Shown here in pieces: positions 45,754 through 53,820 of a DNA stretch of 64,000 nucleotides. This DNA is from Fontibacterium sp040404065. GTDB taxonomy: Bacteria > Pseudomonadota > Alphaproteobacteria > Pelagibacterales > Pelagibacteraceae. Below the pieces are notes generated by a model. It saw only the letters and a program-made list of their open reading frames with translations, did no database searches and was not told where the DNA came from. The position numbers and the translations under genes are program-made. Numbering within the stretch: the first letter of the stretch is position 1; every line of letters starts with the position of its first letter. Location: assembly GCA_040404065.1 (NCBI GenBank), contig JBBAJM010000001.1; one strand, 5' to 3'.

Positions 45754-45835
45754 TGTGATAATTAGAATTTTCGCTATTTATAGGTAAATTGTTAAAACAA
45801 GTACAGTAAAAGTTTATATTTAATAAGTTTTAAAA

Positions 45836-46552
45836 ATGACGCAATTATCGAAGCTTAAAATTATTTTAGGAATTGTTTATCTATTAATTGTTGCATTAGT
45901 GATATTTTTATTTTTTTACTATCATCTTTATTCTTACGTGAATGCAGATTTTATAAAAAATAATAGACAAGATATTTTTAGATTTAGGGACGCGCATATT
46001 TTTTCAATTTCAATAGCATTCTTTTTATTTTGTATAATTTGGGTATTTTTATTAGGGTTTGGCTCCCCACTTGCAATCATAGCCGGTTTTGTTTTTGGAA
46101 CTATTCTTGGTTCAGCACTTTTTTTAATAGGGTGCACTATTGGCGCAACACTTCTATATATTTTTGCAAATAATTTTTTTCATGAATTAGTTCTAAATTA
46201 TTTTGGATCTCGTTATAAAAAATTAGCGGAACATTTTAAGCGTAATGATTTTTCTTATTTATTATTCTTAAGATTAGTTCCGGGAATTCCTTTTCAAGCC
46301 ACAAGTTTAATTCCTGTTTTATTTAATATGAAAATTAAAAATTATTTTTTTGCTACTATTTTAGGCATGACGCCCGGTGCTGTTATCGTTATAAGTTTAG
46401 TTTCAGGAATAGGTTTAAAAGTGGAGGAGGGGGCTGATTTTAATATCAACTTACTTTCGGATCCAAAGATTTCAATACCATTAGTTTGTCTTGCATTAAT
46501 GGTTTTAGTTTTAAATTTTATGAAAAATAAATTCTTTAAGAGCAAAAATTGA
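45836..46552 (+). CDS. TVP38/TMEM64-family (VTT) membrane protein
   Basis: A 238-residue membrane protein of the VTT/SNARE-associated superfamily: GFGSPLAIIAGFVFGTILG at the first re-entrant region and LRLVPGIPFQATSLIPVLF at the second. It is the third VTT-type protein in this window, but from a different branch than the two YqaA proteins. A lipid-related function is likely by family. Confidence 0.85.
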   Translation: MTQLSKLKIILGIVYLLIVALVIFLFFYYHLYSYVNADFIKNNRQDIFRFRDAHIFSISIAFFLFCIIWVFLLGFGSPLAIIAGFVFGTILGSALFLIGCTIGATLLYIFANNFFHELVLNYFGSRYKKLAEHFKRNDFSYLLFLRLVPGIPFQATSLIPVLFNMKIKNYFFATILGMTPGAVIVISLVSGIGLKVEEGADFNINLLSDPKISIPLVCLALMVLVLNFMKNKFFKSKN

Positions 46553-47496
46553 AACAGTTTTTTAAAAATAGTTTTTCCGAAATTAAGGTTATTTGTATTC
46601 CTCTATACAAAATACTTATCCCATTTATTTTTATTATTAAAATTTTAGAAGAGATAGGCTTTGTAAAACTTATTTCTAATTTTTTTGAACCTGTAGTTCA
46701 ACTTATGGGTCTTCCAGCTGAACTTGGAATAGTTTGGGTTACTGCAATCATTATTAATGTTTATGCTGGAATTGTTGTTTTTATTAATGTTGTTCCAACG
46801 TTAGATTTAACCGTAGCTCAAATCACAGTTCTGACATTAATTATTTTAATTGCACATAACATATTAGTTGAAAGTTCAGTTTCTAGAGCTGCAGGAGTTT
46901 CTTTTTTTTATGCAGCATTTCTTAGAATAGGAATGGCTTTTGTTGCAGGCGTTATTCTTTCTAAAATTTATTTAAATTTTGGATTTTTACAGGAGAAGTA
47001 TAGTTTAGTTTTACAACAACAAGTCGTTCACAGTGATTATTATTCTTGGATTGTAGGACAACTTAAAAATTTAGCTTATATATTTTTAATTATTTGCACT
47101 TTAGTGGTTTCTTTAAATTTTTTAAAAGCGATTGGTGTTGAAAAATTAATAAGAAAGCTTCTTGAAAAACCATTAAAGTTTATGGGCATTAGTCCAAGTG
47201 CTATTAATATTATTATTGTTGGTCTTACGATTGGCATTCAATTTGGTGGCGGATTGCTCATCAGAGAGGCGAAATCAGGAGCAATTAATAAGCAGAGTAT
47301 TCTTTTATCTCTGTCTTTATTAAACTTAGTTCATGCCGTTATAGAGGATACTATTTTAATGACTATTTTAGGGGGTCATATTTCTGGCATTTTATTTTTT
47401 AGAGTGATTTTTTCTTTGGTTGTTGTCTTAGGTATACTTTTTTTATACAAAAAATTTACATTACTGTTTAACAAGCTAGTATTTGTAAAAATTTAA
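46549..47496 (+). CDS. Nucleoside-recognition (Gate) domain membrane protein
   Basis: A 315-residue multi-pass protein with two internally similar halves; LMGLPAELGIVWVTAIIINVYAG-type and FMGISPSAINIIIVGLTIGI segments and EDTILMTILGGH are typical of Gate-domain proteins. Transported molecule unknown. The start is a TTG overlapping the preceding stop as TTGA, so translation is probably coupled. Confidence 0.8.
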   Translation: MKQFFKNSFSEIKVICIPLYKILIPFIFIIKILEEIGFVKLISNFFEPVVQLMGLPAELGIVWVTAIIINVYAGIVVFINVVPTLDLTVAQITVLTLIILIAHNILVESSVSRAAGVSFFYAAFLRIGMAFVAGVILSKIYLNFGFLQEKYSLVLQQQVVHSDYYSWIVGQLKNLAYIFLIICTLVVSLNFLKAIGVEKLIRKLLEKPLKFMGISPSAINIIIVGLTIGIQFGGGLLIREAKSGAINKQSILLSLSLLNLVHAVIEDTILMTILGGHISGILFFRVIFSLVVVLGILFLYKKFTLLFNKLVFVKI

Positions 47497-47499
47497 TAA

Positions 47500-47576
47500 G
47501 CGCCCGTAGTTCAATTGGATAGAATGCCAGACTACGAATCTGGAGGTTGGAAGTTCGACTCTTTCCGGGCGCGCCA
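47500..47576 (+). tRNA. tRNA-Arg (ACG)
   Basis: A 77-base tRNA with encoded CCA: acceptor GCGCCCG pairs with CGGGCGC, discriminator G, anticodon loop CTACGAA (anticodon ACG). It reads CGN codons after A34 deamination. Confidence 0.95.
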
Positions 47577-47634
47577 CTTTGATTGCATTTTATTCTTTGC
47601 TTCAGATAACTAAATTTGATAGAAAATACTCAAG

Positions 47635-48087
47635 ATGAGAGTTAGCAGAAATTCAAGATTAATAATTCCTTACCTAGAAAGATTTTATGATTCAGCTTCA
47701 TATTATTCTTATCCATTAATTAGATTTATCGCAGGCGCATTATTGGTACCTCACGGGTATAGTAAACTATTTGTAAATTTAAATGGCACAGTTGATTTTT
47801 TTAAAAGTGTTCAATTAGAGCCAGCTTACCCACTTGCAATTTATATTGGCAGTTTAGAATTTTTTGGAGGAATATTTCTAGCTATAGGTTTTTTAACTAG
47901 ATTTGTTGCCATTCAATTAATTGGTCTTTTAGCTGTTGCGACTTTTTACATTCATTTCAATAATGGTTTTCTATGGGTCAAGGGTGGATTTGAATATCCG
48001 TTGTTTTGGTTAGTGGTAATGATTGCAATATTTTTTAAAGGCGGAGAGAGAGTTTCAATAGATGGTTCTTTGCCTAAAGAATTTTAA
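47635..48087 (+). CDS. DoxX-family membrane protein
   Basis: A 150-residue four-helix protein: RFIAGALLVPHGYSKLF, then LEFFGGIFLAIGFLTRF are DoxX/YphA hallmarks. Members are linked to redox or sulfur metabolism, but a role cannot be assigned here. Confidence 0.85.
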   Translation: MRVSRNSRLIIPYLERFYDSASYYSYPLIRFIAGALLVPHGYSKLFVNLNGTVDFFKSVQLEPAYPLAIYIGSLEFFGGIFLAIGFLTRFVAIQLIGLLAVATFYIHFNNGFLWVKGGFEYPLFWLVVMIAIFFKGGERVSIDGSLPKEF

Positions 48088-48090
48088 TTC

Positions 48091-48189
48091 GTGTTTAGAT
48101 ATTTAAACAACCTTCCATTAAATAAAGCGGTAATTGTTTTTTTAGTTCTTATTGCTGCGATAATATTATTGATCAGTCTGTACGTTTAA
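48091..48189 (+). CDS. Possible 32-residue single-helix membrane peptide
   Basis: A GTG-initiated ORF three bases after the DoxX stop: MFRYLNNLPLNKAV then a 16-18-residue hydrophobic helix and stop. Its last 24 bases overlap the end of the convergent kinase gene. The amphipathic start and clean helix look protein-like, but the ribosome binding site is weak, so this is tentative. Confidence 0.35.
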   Translation: MFRYLNNLPLNKAVIVFLVLIAAIILLISLYV

Positions 48190-49059
48190 TTCTTCTTTTA
48201 CCAAAAGATTAATAGTTTTTTTTGAATTTTTAATCTGCAAAGGTAAATTTCCTATGAATTCACCATCACATTGAATGGGTGTTTTTGATTTAGAGTTTAT
48301 AAAGATATCATCACTTATAATTTTAATTACTTTATCTTTCTCTTCTAAATCCTCTTTTTTTAAAATTTTAATTAAATTTTTTAAAACATTAAATCTTGAT
48401 AAATTAACAAATAAATAAGTAATAATTTTTTTATCAAAAATATCAGTGTCCTTTGTTAATTGAAAAGAACCTCCATAATGTTTAGCGTTAGTTATGATTA
48501 CCCAGTTTGCTAAATAGACTTTATTGTTAACAAGAACTTTTAATTCATATTTCTTAAGCCAAATTAATTTTCCAATTGAAATAATAAAAAATAATGCTTT
48601 ACCAAATAATTTTTTTAAAAATAAATTAGATTGAACTGTTTGAACAATTGATGCGTCAAAGCCAATTCCAGTCATTAAAAAAAATTTTCTATTATTTGCT
48701 TCTTGAATGTGAATTTTTTTAATTTTTCCAGACTTAATGATCTGAGCTATATTACTTGAACTTTTATTAATATTTGCTTCATAAGCCCCTATATTTGCTG
48801 TTCCAAGTGGTATGATTGCGAGTGGTTTCTTGTCATCCATTCCATTTATGACTTCATTTATTGTCCCATCTCCACCTGCTGCAACGATAACATCAAATTT
48901 GTTTATATTAACTTTGCAGAGCAGAGTGGCGTGCCCAACTCTTTCTGTTGCAAATGATTCAACATGATTTTCTTTTTTTAAAATTTTAACAATTCTATTA
49001 AGTAAAAATTTATTAAATAAACTTATTTTTGAATTATATATGATGCAGATTTTTTTCAT
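48166..49059 (-). CDS. Diacylglycerol/lipid kinase (DAGK catalytic domain, YegS-like)
   Basis: A 297-residue soluble lipid kinase: VAAGGDGTINEVINGM is the nucleotide-binding motif, PLGTANIGAYE (instead of GTxND) and MTGIGFDASIV follow. Substrate may be diacylglycerol or a related lipid. Its position near the plcP-agt genes, whose phospholipase would release diacylglycerol, is suggestive but not proof of a link. Confidence 0.85.
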   Translation of the reverse strand: MKKICIIYNSKISLFNKFLLNRIVKILKKENHVESFATERVGHATLLCKVNINKFDVIVAAGGDGTINEVINGMDDKKPLAIIPLGTANIGAYEANINKSSSNIAQIIKSGKIKKIHIQEANNRKFFLMTGIGFDASIVQTVQSNLFLKKLFGKALFFIISIGKLIWLKKYELKVLVNNKVYLANWVIITNAKHYGGSFQLTKDTDIFDKKIITYLFVNLSRFNVLKNLIKILKKEDLEEKDKVIKIISDDIFINSKSKTPIQCDGEFIGNLPLQIKNSKKTINLLVKEELNVQTDQ

Positions 49060-49111
49060 GACACTACATGAGGTTATTATTCGATTGATTATAAAAAAAA
49101 TATACTAAAAT

Positions 49112-49222
49112 TTGGAAGATTGGTGAGTGCTTACATATTCGCTATTAGGGACACCTAGAGAGAACCTCACTAGATCAAATTAACTAAAGGATGCAAAGTA
49201 CATAAGCACTCGGTTTAGTTGT
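49112..49222 (+). ncRNA. Unidentified structured RNA element, possibly pseudoknotted
   Basis: GAGTGCTTA (49125-49133) pairs perfectly with TAAGCACTC (49203-49211). Inside, TAGG/CCTA (49146-49149 with 49154-49157) closes a GACA loop, and AACTAAA (49182-49188) can pair with TTTAGTT (49214-49220) outside the long stem, giving crossing helices. This non-coding gap of 245 bases is richer in G+C here than its flanks. It does not match tmRNA, 6S, RNase P or a riboswitch I can name. It could be a free small RNA or a leader of the ORF at 49305. Confidence 0.5.
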
Positions 49223-49304
49223 GTATACTAATCATGTTACAAATTGATTAAAGAATTATGAAATTTTCATTTACCTTAAATAAATTTTTTGCTTAAATTC
49301 AATC

Positions 49305-49484
49305 ATGAAAATATCGAAAAAAAACTTTAAAAAGTTAAAAAAATTTATCAAAGGACTGAATGAAGAAGTTGTAAGCCTTGATAAAGAAGTTTCTAAGCTT
49401 AAGTCAGAATTTAAGAAATTTAAGCCTCACACCCAGAAACAAAAAGTAGCGTCAATCACAGAAGCTCAAAATCAAACCCACTAA
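49305..49484 (+). CDS. 59-residue basic coiled-coil protein
   Basis: A short ORF: Lys-rich N-terminus (MKISKKNFKKLKKFIKGL), then a heptad-like helix (LNEEVVSLDKEVSKLKSEFK) and a polar tail. I do not recognise the family. It follows the structured element at 49112 and is closed by a 10-bp hairpin, so the two may form one transcription unit. Composition and the hairpin support a real gene; there is no obvious ribosome binding site. Confidence 0.55.
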   Translation: MKISKKNFKKLKKFIKGLNEEVVSLDKEVSKLKSEFKKFKPHTQKQKVASITEAQNQTH

Positions 49485-49493
49485 ATTTAATGA

Positions 49494-49523
49494 TCGGCTA
49501 ACCTAATCTTTTTGGTTAGCCGA
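49494..49523. terminator. 10-bp perfect hairpin between coiled-coil ORF and CPBP protease gene
   Basis: TCGGCTAACC pairs with GGTTAGCCGA around a 10-base T-rich loop. It follows the ORF ending at 49484 and covers the stop codon of the convergent gene at 49516. No long T-tract follows, so it may protect transcript ends rather than terminate alone. Confidence 0.5.
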
Positions 49524-50151
49524 CAGTTAAACCTTGAGAGTGATAAAAGTACGCTCCAAGCCCAGAAGTAAATACAATATCTCCATATAATCCATGTTCA
49601 ATTGAAACTTTTATTAATGAATTATGTTTAGAATAGGATTCAGCCATTATTAAGCCACCAATAAAAGTAAAAAGAATTACAATTGGATTTAAATAAATAA
49701 TATGAGCAAAACTAAATAGGAATGCGTTAACAAAAATTAAAACCTTCTTATTCTTAAATAAATTTCCATATCTTTTGAAAAAAAAGGACCTGTAAACAAT
49801 TTCCTGAGGAAAGGCTGATAAAATTGGATAAAGAATCATTATTAATAACCATAGAAAAGAATGGGAGCGGGGAAGGTTTAAAAATTTAGAAGAATCAAAA
49901 AAATAAGAAAATATTAAAACTAATGAAGCAACAACTAAAAATTTATACAAAATAATTTTAAGGTATTTGTCGAACCTAAAATCTTTAAAGTTAATTATAG
50001 TAATTTTTTTATATTTTAAATAACAAACACAAATTATCGCAACTGCTGTCAGGGTTGAAAACATCGCGATATTAGATTTTGTCGGAATTAAAATTATTGG
50101 AATAATTATAAAAAATATAAAGATTTCTAAAGATTTTGTTATTTTTACCAT
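49516..50151 (-). CDS. CPBP-family intramembrane metalloprotease
   Basis: A 211-residue membrane protein with about six helices. PQEIVYRSFFFKRYG corresponds to motif 1 (usually EExxxR; here QExxxR), FSFAHIIYL to motif 2 and SIEHGLYGD to motif 3. CPBP members include CAAX prenyl proteases and immunity proteins. The E-to-Q change in the first motif position may alter or remove activity. Confidence 0.78.
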   Translation of the reverse strand: MVKITKSLEIFIFFIIIPIILIPTKSNIAMFSTLTAVAIICVCYLKYKKITIINFKDFRFDKYLKIILYKFLVVASLVLIFSYFFDSSKFLNLPRSHSFLWLLIMILYPILSAFPQEIVYRSFFFKRYGNLFKNKKVLIFVNAFLFSFAHIIYLNPIVILFTFIGGLIMAESYSKHNSLIKVSIEHGLYGDIVFTSGLGAYFYHSQGLTVG

Positions 50152-50223
50152 CTGATAATTCTTTTATCAGAAAATTTTATTTGGTAAGCAAAAATTTCAC
50201 TAAATATTAACAATAAATTCAAT

Positions 50224-50241
50224 TTTAACAATTTTGTAACA
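50224..50241 (+). promoter_or_regulatory. Putative PhoB box upstream of plcP
   Basis: Two 7-base direct repeats, TTTAACA (50224-50230) and TGTAACA (50235-50241), lie 11 bp apart, the spacing of PhoB half-sites. They sit 44 bases before the plcP ATG. The same TGTAACA core occurs before pstS. Confidence 0.6.
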
Positions 50242-50284
50242 ATAACATGTTTTGTTCTTAATTAATGATTCGAAATAAAATAAA

Positions 50285-51112
50285 ATGCTAAAAAAAGAGT
50301 CTTTTAAAAATAGAAGTGACAAAGTTTTTAATTATAAAAGTATTTGGATTTCAGATCTTCATTTAGGTACTAGGGGTTGTCAATCGGGACTCTTATTAGA
50401 ATTTATAAGACATACCCAGTCAGAAAAACTTTATTTAGTTGGTGATATCGTTGATGGTTGGGCTTTAAAAAATACTTGGTATTGGCCACAATCTCATAAT
50501 GATGTTGTTCAAAAAATCTTAAAAAAAGCCCGTCATGGAACACGTGTATTTTATTTATCTGGAAATCATGATGAAATTTTAAGAAAATTTATACCTATTA
50601 ATTTTGGCGGTGTTGAAATTACTAATCAGGTCATTCACGAAACTATTGATAACAAAAAGTACTTAGTTGTTCATGGAGATCAATTTGATGGAATTATTCA
50701 ATGCGCTAAATGGCTTGCAATACTAGGCTCTCTTACTTACGATTTTTTAATTTATTTTAATCGTTACATAAATTTTTTCAGAAATAAATTGGGTTATGAA
50801 TATTGGTCACTTTCTAAATTCTTAAAATTTAAAGTTAAGAATGCTGTTAAATTTGTTAGTGAATTTGAAAAATTAGTAGGAAACTACGCTAAGCAACATA
50901 GAGTAGACGGTATTATTTGCGGGCATATTCATCATGCGAATATGCAACACATTGATAATATTCATTATATTAATGATGGAGATTGGGTTGAAAGTTGTAC
51001 GGCTTTAGTCGAGCATTTTGATGGAAGATTAGAACTTATTCATTGGGCAGAAATGAGAAAAGAATTATTTACTAAAGATCAAGAAATAGAGTTGCTTAAA
51101 ATTGCATCTTAA
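50285..51112 (+). CDS. plcP: PlcP-type metallophosphoesterase (phospholipase C for lipid remodelling)
   Basis: A 275-residue calcineurin-like phosphoesterase of the LpxH-like group (COG2908 type): SDLHLG (Asp24, His26), VGDIVDGW, SGNHDE, VHGDQFDG and GHIHHA are the metal motifs. PlcP proteins cleave phospholipid head groups to give diacylglycerol during phosphate starvation. Placement directly before an Agt-type glycosyltransferase (stop and start overlap by one base) and the upstream Pho-like repeats favour PlcP over LpxH. Substrate is inferred. Confidence 0.82.
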   Translation: MLKKESFKNRSDKVFNYKSIWISDLHLGTRGCQSGLLLEFIRHTQSEKLYLVGDIVDGWALKNTWYWPQSHNDVVQKILKKARHGTRVFYLSGNHDEILRKFIPINFGGVEITNQVIHETIDNKKYLVVHGDQFDGIIQCAKWLAILGSLTYDFLIYFNRYINFFRNKLGYEYWSLSKFLKFKVKNAVKFVSEFEKLVGNYAKQHRVDGIICGHIHHANMQHIDNIHYINDGDWVESCTALVEHFDGRLELIHWAEMRKELFTKDQEIELLKIAS

Positions 51113-52125
51113 TGAAAAATTATAGAATCCTTATTGTTACTGATGCTTGGCATCCACAGGTTAATGGTGTTGTAACAACCTTAAGCTATTTGGTAGAAGA
51201 GCTTAAAAAACAAAAACATGAAGTTTTTTTAATAACACCGAATGATTTTATTACAATTCCTTGTCCAACGTATCCTGAAATAAAATTATCAATAAATGTT
51301 TATCCTAAAATTTATAAAAAGATTAAAGAGATTAATGCGCATATAGTTCATTTAGCAACAGAAGGTCCGCTAGGGTTTTTTGCAAGAAGATATTGTATGA
51401 AAAATAATATAAAATTTACTTCTTCTTTACACACAAAATTTGCTGAATACGTAAATAAAAGAACACATATCCCAGTTAGTGTTGGGTATTCATTTTTGAG
51501 ATATTTTCATAAACCTGCCAATAAAATTTTAGTTACAACTAAAAATATGGAGAATGAGCTAGCTAGTAGAAATTTTAAAAATCTAGTTGTATGGAGCAGG
51601 GGTGTAAATAAGAGTATTTTTGGCAAAGCAGAAAAAGCAAATGTTTCTCTTCCTTCGCCTATTTACATTTACGTTGGTAGAGTAGCTATTGAAAAGAATA
51701 TTAAGGCTTTTTTAGATATACAAATTGAAGGTTCAAAAATTGTAGTTGGAGACGGGCCTCAATTTAATGAACTCAAAAAAAAATATAAAGAAGTTTTATT
51801 TACTGGAATGTTAAAGGAAAAAGAAGTTGCCTCCTATCTTGCAGCGAGTGATGTTTTTGTATTTCCAAGTAAAACAGATACCTTTGGAATTGTTATTATT
51901 GAGGCATTAGCGGCAGGTGTTCCCGTAGCAGCCTATCCGGTGACAGGTCCATTGGATATTTTACAAAACACCAAGGCTGACTGTTTAGATTGGGATTTAA
52001 AAGAATCTATGAAAAAAGCTTTAAGGGTTAAGAAAGAGGAATGCAAACAGATTGCAAAAAAATATACATGGGAGAATTGCGCAAAAGTATTTTTAGAAAC
52101 GGCTAGTTTAAATTTACAATTTTAA
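51112..52125 (+). CDS. agt: GT4 glycosyltransferase, probable diacylglycerol glycosyltransferase (Agt)
   Basis: A 337-residue GT-B enzyme. The N-terminal half starts RILIVTDAWHPQVNGVVTTL; the C-terminal half has YVGRVAIEKN and PSKTDTFGIVIIEALAAG, the D/EX7E nucleotide-sugar motif. Homologues of this type transfer glucose or glucuronate to diacylglycerol made by PlcP, forming phosphorus-free glycolipids. Gene fusion-like spacing with plcP supports this; sugar specificity cannot be read. Confidence 0.82.
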   Translation: MKNYRILIVTDAWHPQVNGVVTTLSYLVEELKKQKHEVFLITPNDFITIPCPTYPEIKLSINVYPKIYKKIKEINAHIVHLATEGPLGFFARRYCMKNNIKFTSSLHTKFAEYVNKRTHIPVSVGYSFLRYFHKPANKILVTTKNMENELASRNFKNLVVWSRGVNKSIFGKAEKANVSLPSPIYIYVGRVAIEKNIKAFLDIQIEGSKIVVGDGPQFNELKKKYKEVLFTGMLKEKEVASYLAASDVFVFPSKTDTFGIVIIEALAAGVPVAAYPVTGPLDILQNTKADCLDWDLKESMKKALRVKKEECKQIAKKYTWENCAKVFLETASLNLQF

Positions 52126-52864
52126 GAGTTTCTGCCCTTAAGTTTTTTGCTATCTGATAATTTTCTAGTTTATGAAAAATTTGGCTATCTAACAATTCGC
52201 CACACTCAGCATCAAATTTTTTATAAGATTTATTAATCAATTCCCTAGCAAACAGTATGCGTCTTAATTTGTAGTTAATAATACCCGTAAGCTGAAATAA
52301 AAAACTATTTTGACCATGACAATAGATTGGCAAAATTTTACAATTAACTTTTCTTAAAATTGATCCAATTATAGGTTTCCATTCTTTTTCTACAGCTTTT
52401 TTAAAAAGTCTTTCAGAGGTTGCAACTTCTCCAGATGGAAAAATAATAACTAACCCTCCTTTATTTATAAATTCAACAGCATTATTTTTTGACTTTATAT
52501 TAATTTTTGCAGCATCTTTGCTCATATCCAGTCTTAATGGAAAAAGATGATCCCTTATGTGGTCAACTGTAGTTAACTCTTCATTAATTAATATTCGGTA
52601 ATCTTTTCGTAATTTTGCAACTTCAGAGCAGATAATTAATCCATCGAGTATTCCAAATGGATGATTAGATACAATGATGCAAGAACCTTGCTTTGGAATT
52701 CGTTCTGCATCTTTTAGAGCATGTTCTATCTTTAAAATTTCTAGGCTTCTTTTCCAAAAGTTATTACTTAATTCAGGATCAGAATAATTTTTTTTATAAA
52801 GCTGCTTAAGATAAGAAAATCCAAATACTTTTTCTACAGTAGCACGTAATAATAATTTGATCAT
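52103..52864 (-). CDS. olsA: Lyso-ornithine lipid O-acyltransferase
   Basis: A 253-residue PlsC-superfamily acyltransferase: catalytic NHPFGILDG (HX4D) and FPSGEV as the second block. The pairing with olsB directly upstream indicates OlsA, which acylates lyso-ornithine lipid; a PlsC for glycerolipids already exists at 14638. Its 3' end overlaps that of the convergent agt gene by 23 bases. Confidence 0.8.
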   Translation of the reverse strand: MIKLLLRATVEKVFGFSYLKQLYKKNYSDPELSNNFWKRSLEILKIEHALKDAERIPKQGSCIIVSNHPFGILDGLIICSEVAKLRKDYRILINEELTTVDHIRDHLFPLRLDMSKDAAKINIKSKNNAVEFINKGGLVIIFPSGEVATSERLFKKAVEKEWKPIIGSILRKVNCKILPIYCHGQNSFLFQLTGIINYKLRRILFARELINKSYKKFDAECGELLDSQIFHKLENYQIAKNLRAETLKIVNLN

Positions 52865-52878
52865 ATAAAATCAAAATA

Positions 52879-53712
52879 TTATAAACTAAATTTCTTTAAA
52901 TATTCAGGTTTAATCAAATTAAAAGGAAGATAAATAAATACATCAGTTGTTTTAAATATTTTATCTACAACTGCACCATCACCAATTTTAGCGCCTAATC
53001 TTAAATAAGCTTTAATAAGTGGAGGTAATCTTTTAATGATTGAAAGATCAGACATGCCCTCAGTTGGCACTAAATTCATTTGAGTTTTTTTTGAAAAAAT
53101 TGCATCAACTCTTATATTTTCTGGCATTAAAAACTTTTGATATAAATACGAAAGTTCTTCTTTAATTACTTCTGGATTTTCTTCTAAAAAACTTGCCATT
53201 CCAAAAAGAACGTCATTTTTATTATGCTGAACATATTCATTAATCTTTGACCACATTAAATGTAAAACATTTTTTTTTCTAAACTGTTGAGATACACAGG
53301 ATCTACTTAATTCTAATCCGTTCTGTGGTCTATCTTGAGATTTATACAATGTATTTAAATTAAATTCTTCAGATGAATAAAAACCACATTGTTGTAAGGC
53401 TACTTTTTGTTGAAGTAATCTATAAGTACCTACAATTTTAGTTTTACTAAATTTTGAAGCCTTAAATGTAACTATAATGTGATCACTATATTTATCAAAT
53501 TTATCAGCATCTCTTTTAAAAGAACTTAAATTGAAAATTTTTTGACCATTTCTTTCATTGAAAAATATTTTATATCTAAGTCTTTGAGCTTTTCTAATTT
53601 CGCTTTTGCTATTCGCTAGATAACAATCAAATACAGGCTGAAAAAAATTACTTGTTGAGACAAAAAAATCTTTAGGTAAATATTTAGTTTTTAAATTATC
53701 TATAATTGCCAT
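52879..53712 (-). CDS. olsB: Ornithine N-acyltransferase (ornithine lipid synthesis)
   Basis: A 277-residue GNAT-like acyltransferase: RLRYKIFF, IVGTYRLL, LELSRSCVSQQFRK and a PxEGMSDLS-like region fit OlsB. It transfers a 3-hydroxyacyl group to ornithine, making a phosphorus-free membrane lipid. Pho-like repeats lie 46 bases upstream. The last step is carried out by olsA, 14 bp downstream. Confidence 0.85.
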   Translation of the reverse strand: MAIIDNLKTKYLPKDFFVSTSNFFQPVFDCYLANSKSEIRKAQRLRYKIFFNERNGQKIFNLSSFKRDADKFDKYSDHIIVTFKASKFSKTKIVGTYRLLQQKVALQQCGFYSSEEFNLNTLYKSQDRPQNGLELSRSCVSQQFRKKNVLHLMWSKINEYVQHNKNDVLFGMASFLEENPEVIKEELSYLYQKFLMPENIRVDAIFSKKTQMNLVPTEGMSDLSIIKRLPPLIKAYLRLGAKIGDGAVVDKIFKTTDVFIYLPFNLIKPEYLKKFSL

Positions 53713-53757
53713 TGAGGCTTCAATTAGGTGATTTGTATGTAAGTAAAATGAAATTTA

Positions 53758-53775
53758 TGTTTCATTTTTGTTACG
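53758..53775 (-). promoter_or_regulatory. Putative PhoB box upstream of olsB
   Basis: On the minus strand CGTAACA (53775-53769) and TGAAACA (53764-53758) are 11 bp apart, each six of seven matches to the TGTAACA core seen before pstS. The site lies between divergent olsB and phoR and could serve both. Confidence 0.5.
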
Positions 53776-53820
53776 TAGATTAATAGAATAAGTAATGATT
53801 TAATTGGCTATAATGAAACA

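Noticed and set aside
45754..45835. Replication origin near rpmH.
   Set aside because: No dnaA gene and no DnaA-box cluster; the gap is only 82 bases.
49112..49222. Identity of the structured element as tmRNA, 6S RNA or RNase P RNA.
   Set aside because: No tRNA-like domain or tag ORF, no long bulged 6S-type hairpin, and none of the conserved RNase P core motifs.
50285..51112. Annotation as LpxH (UDP-2,3-diacylglucosamine hydrolase) in lipid A synthesis.
   Set aside because: The family is the same, but the coupled diacylglycerol-type glycosyltransferase, Pho-like repeats and Pho locus favour PlcP. LpxH remains a residual alternative.
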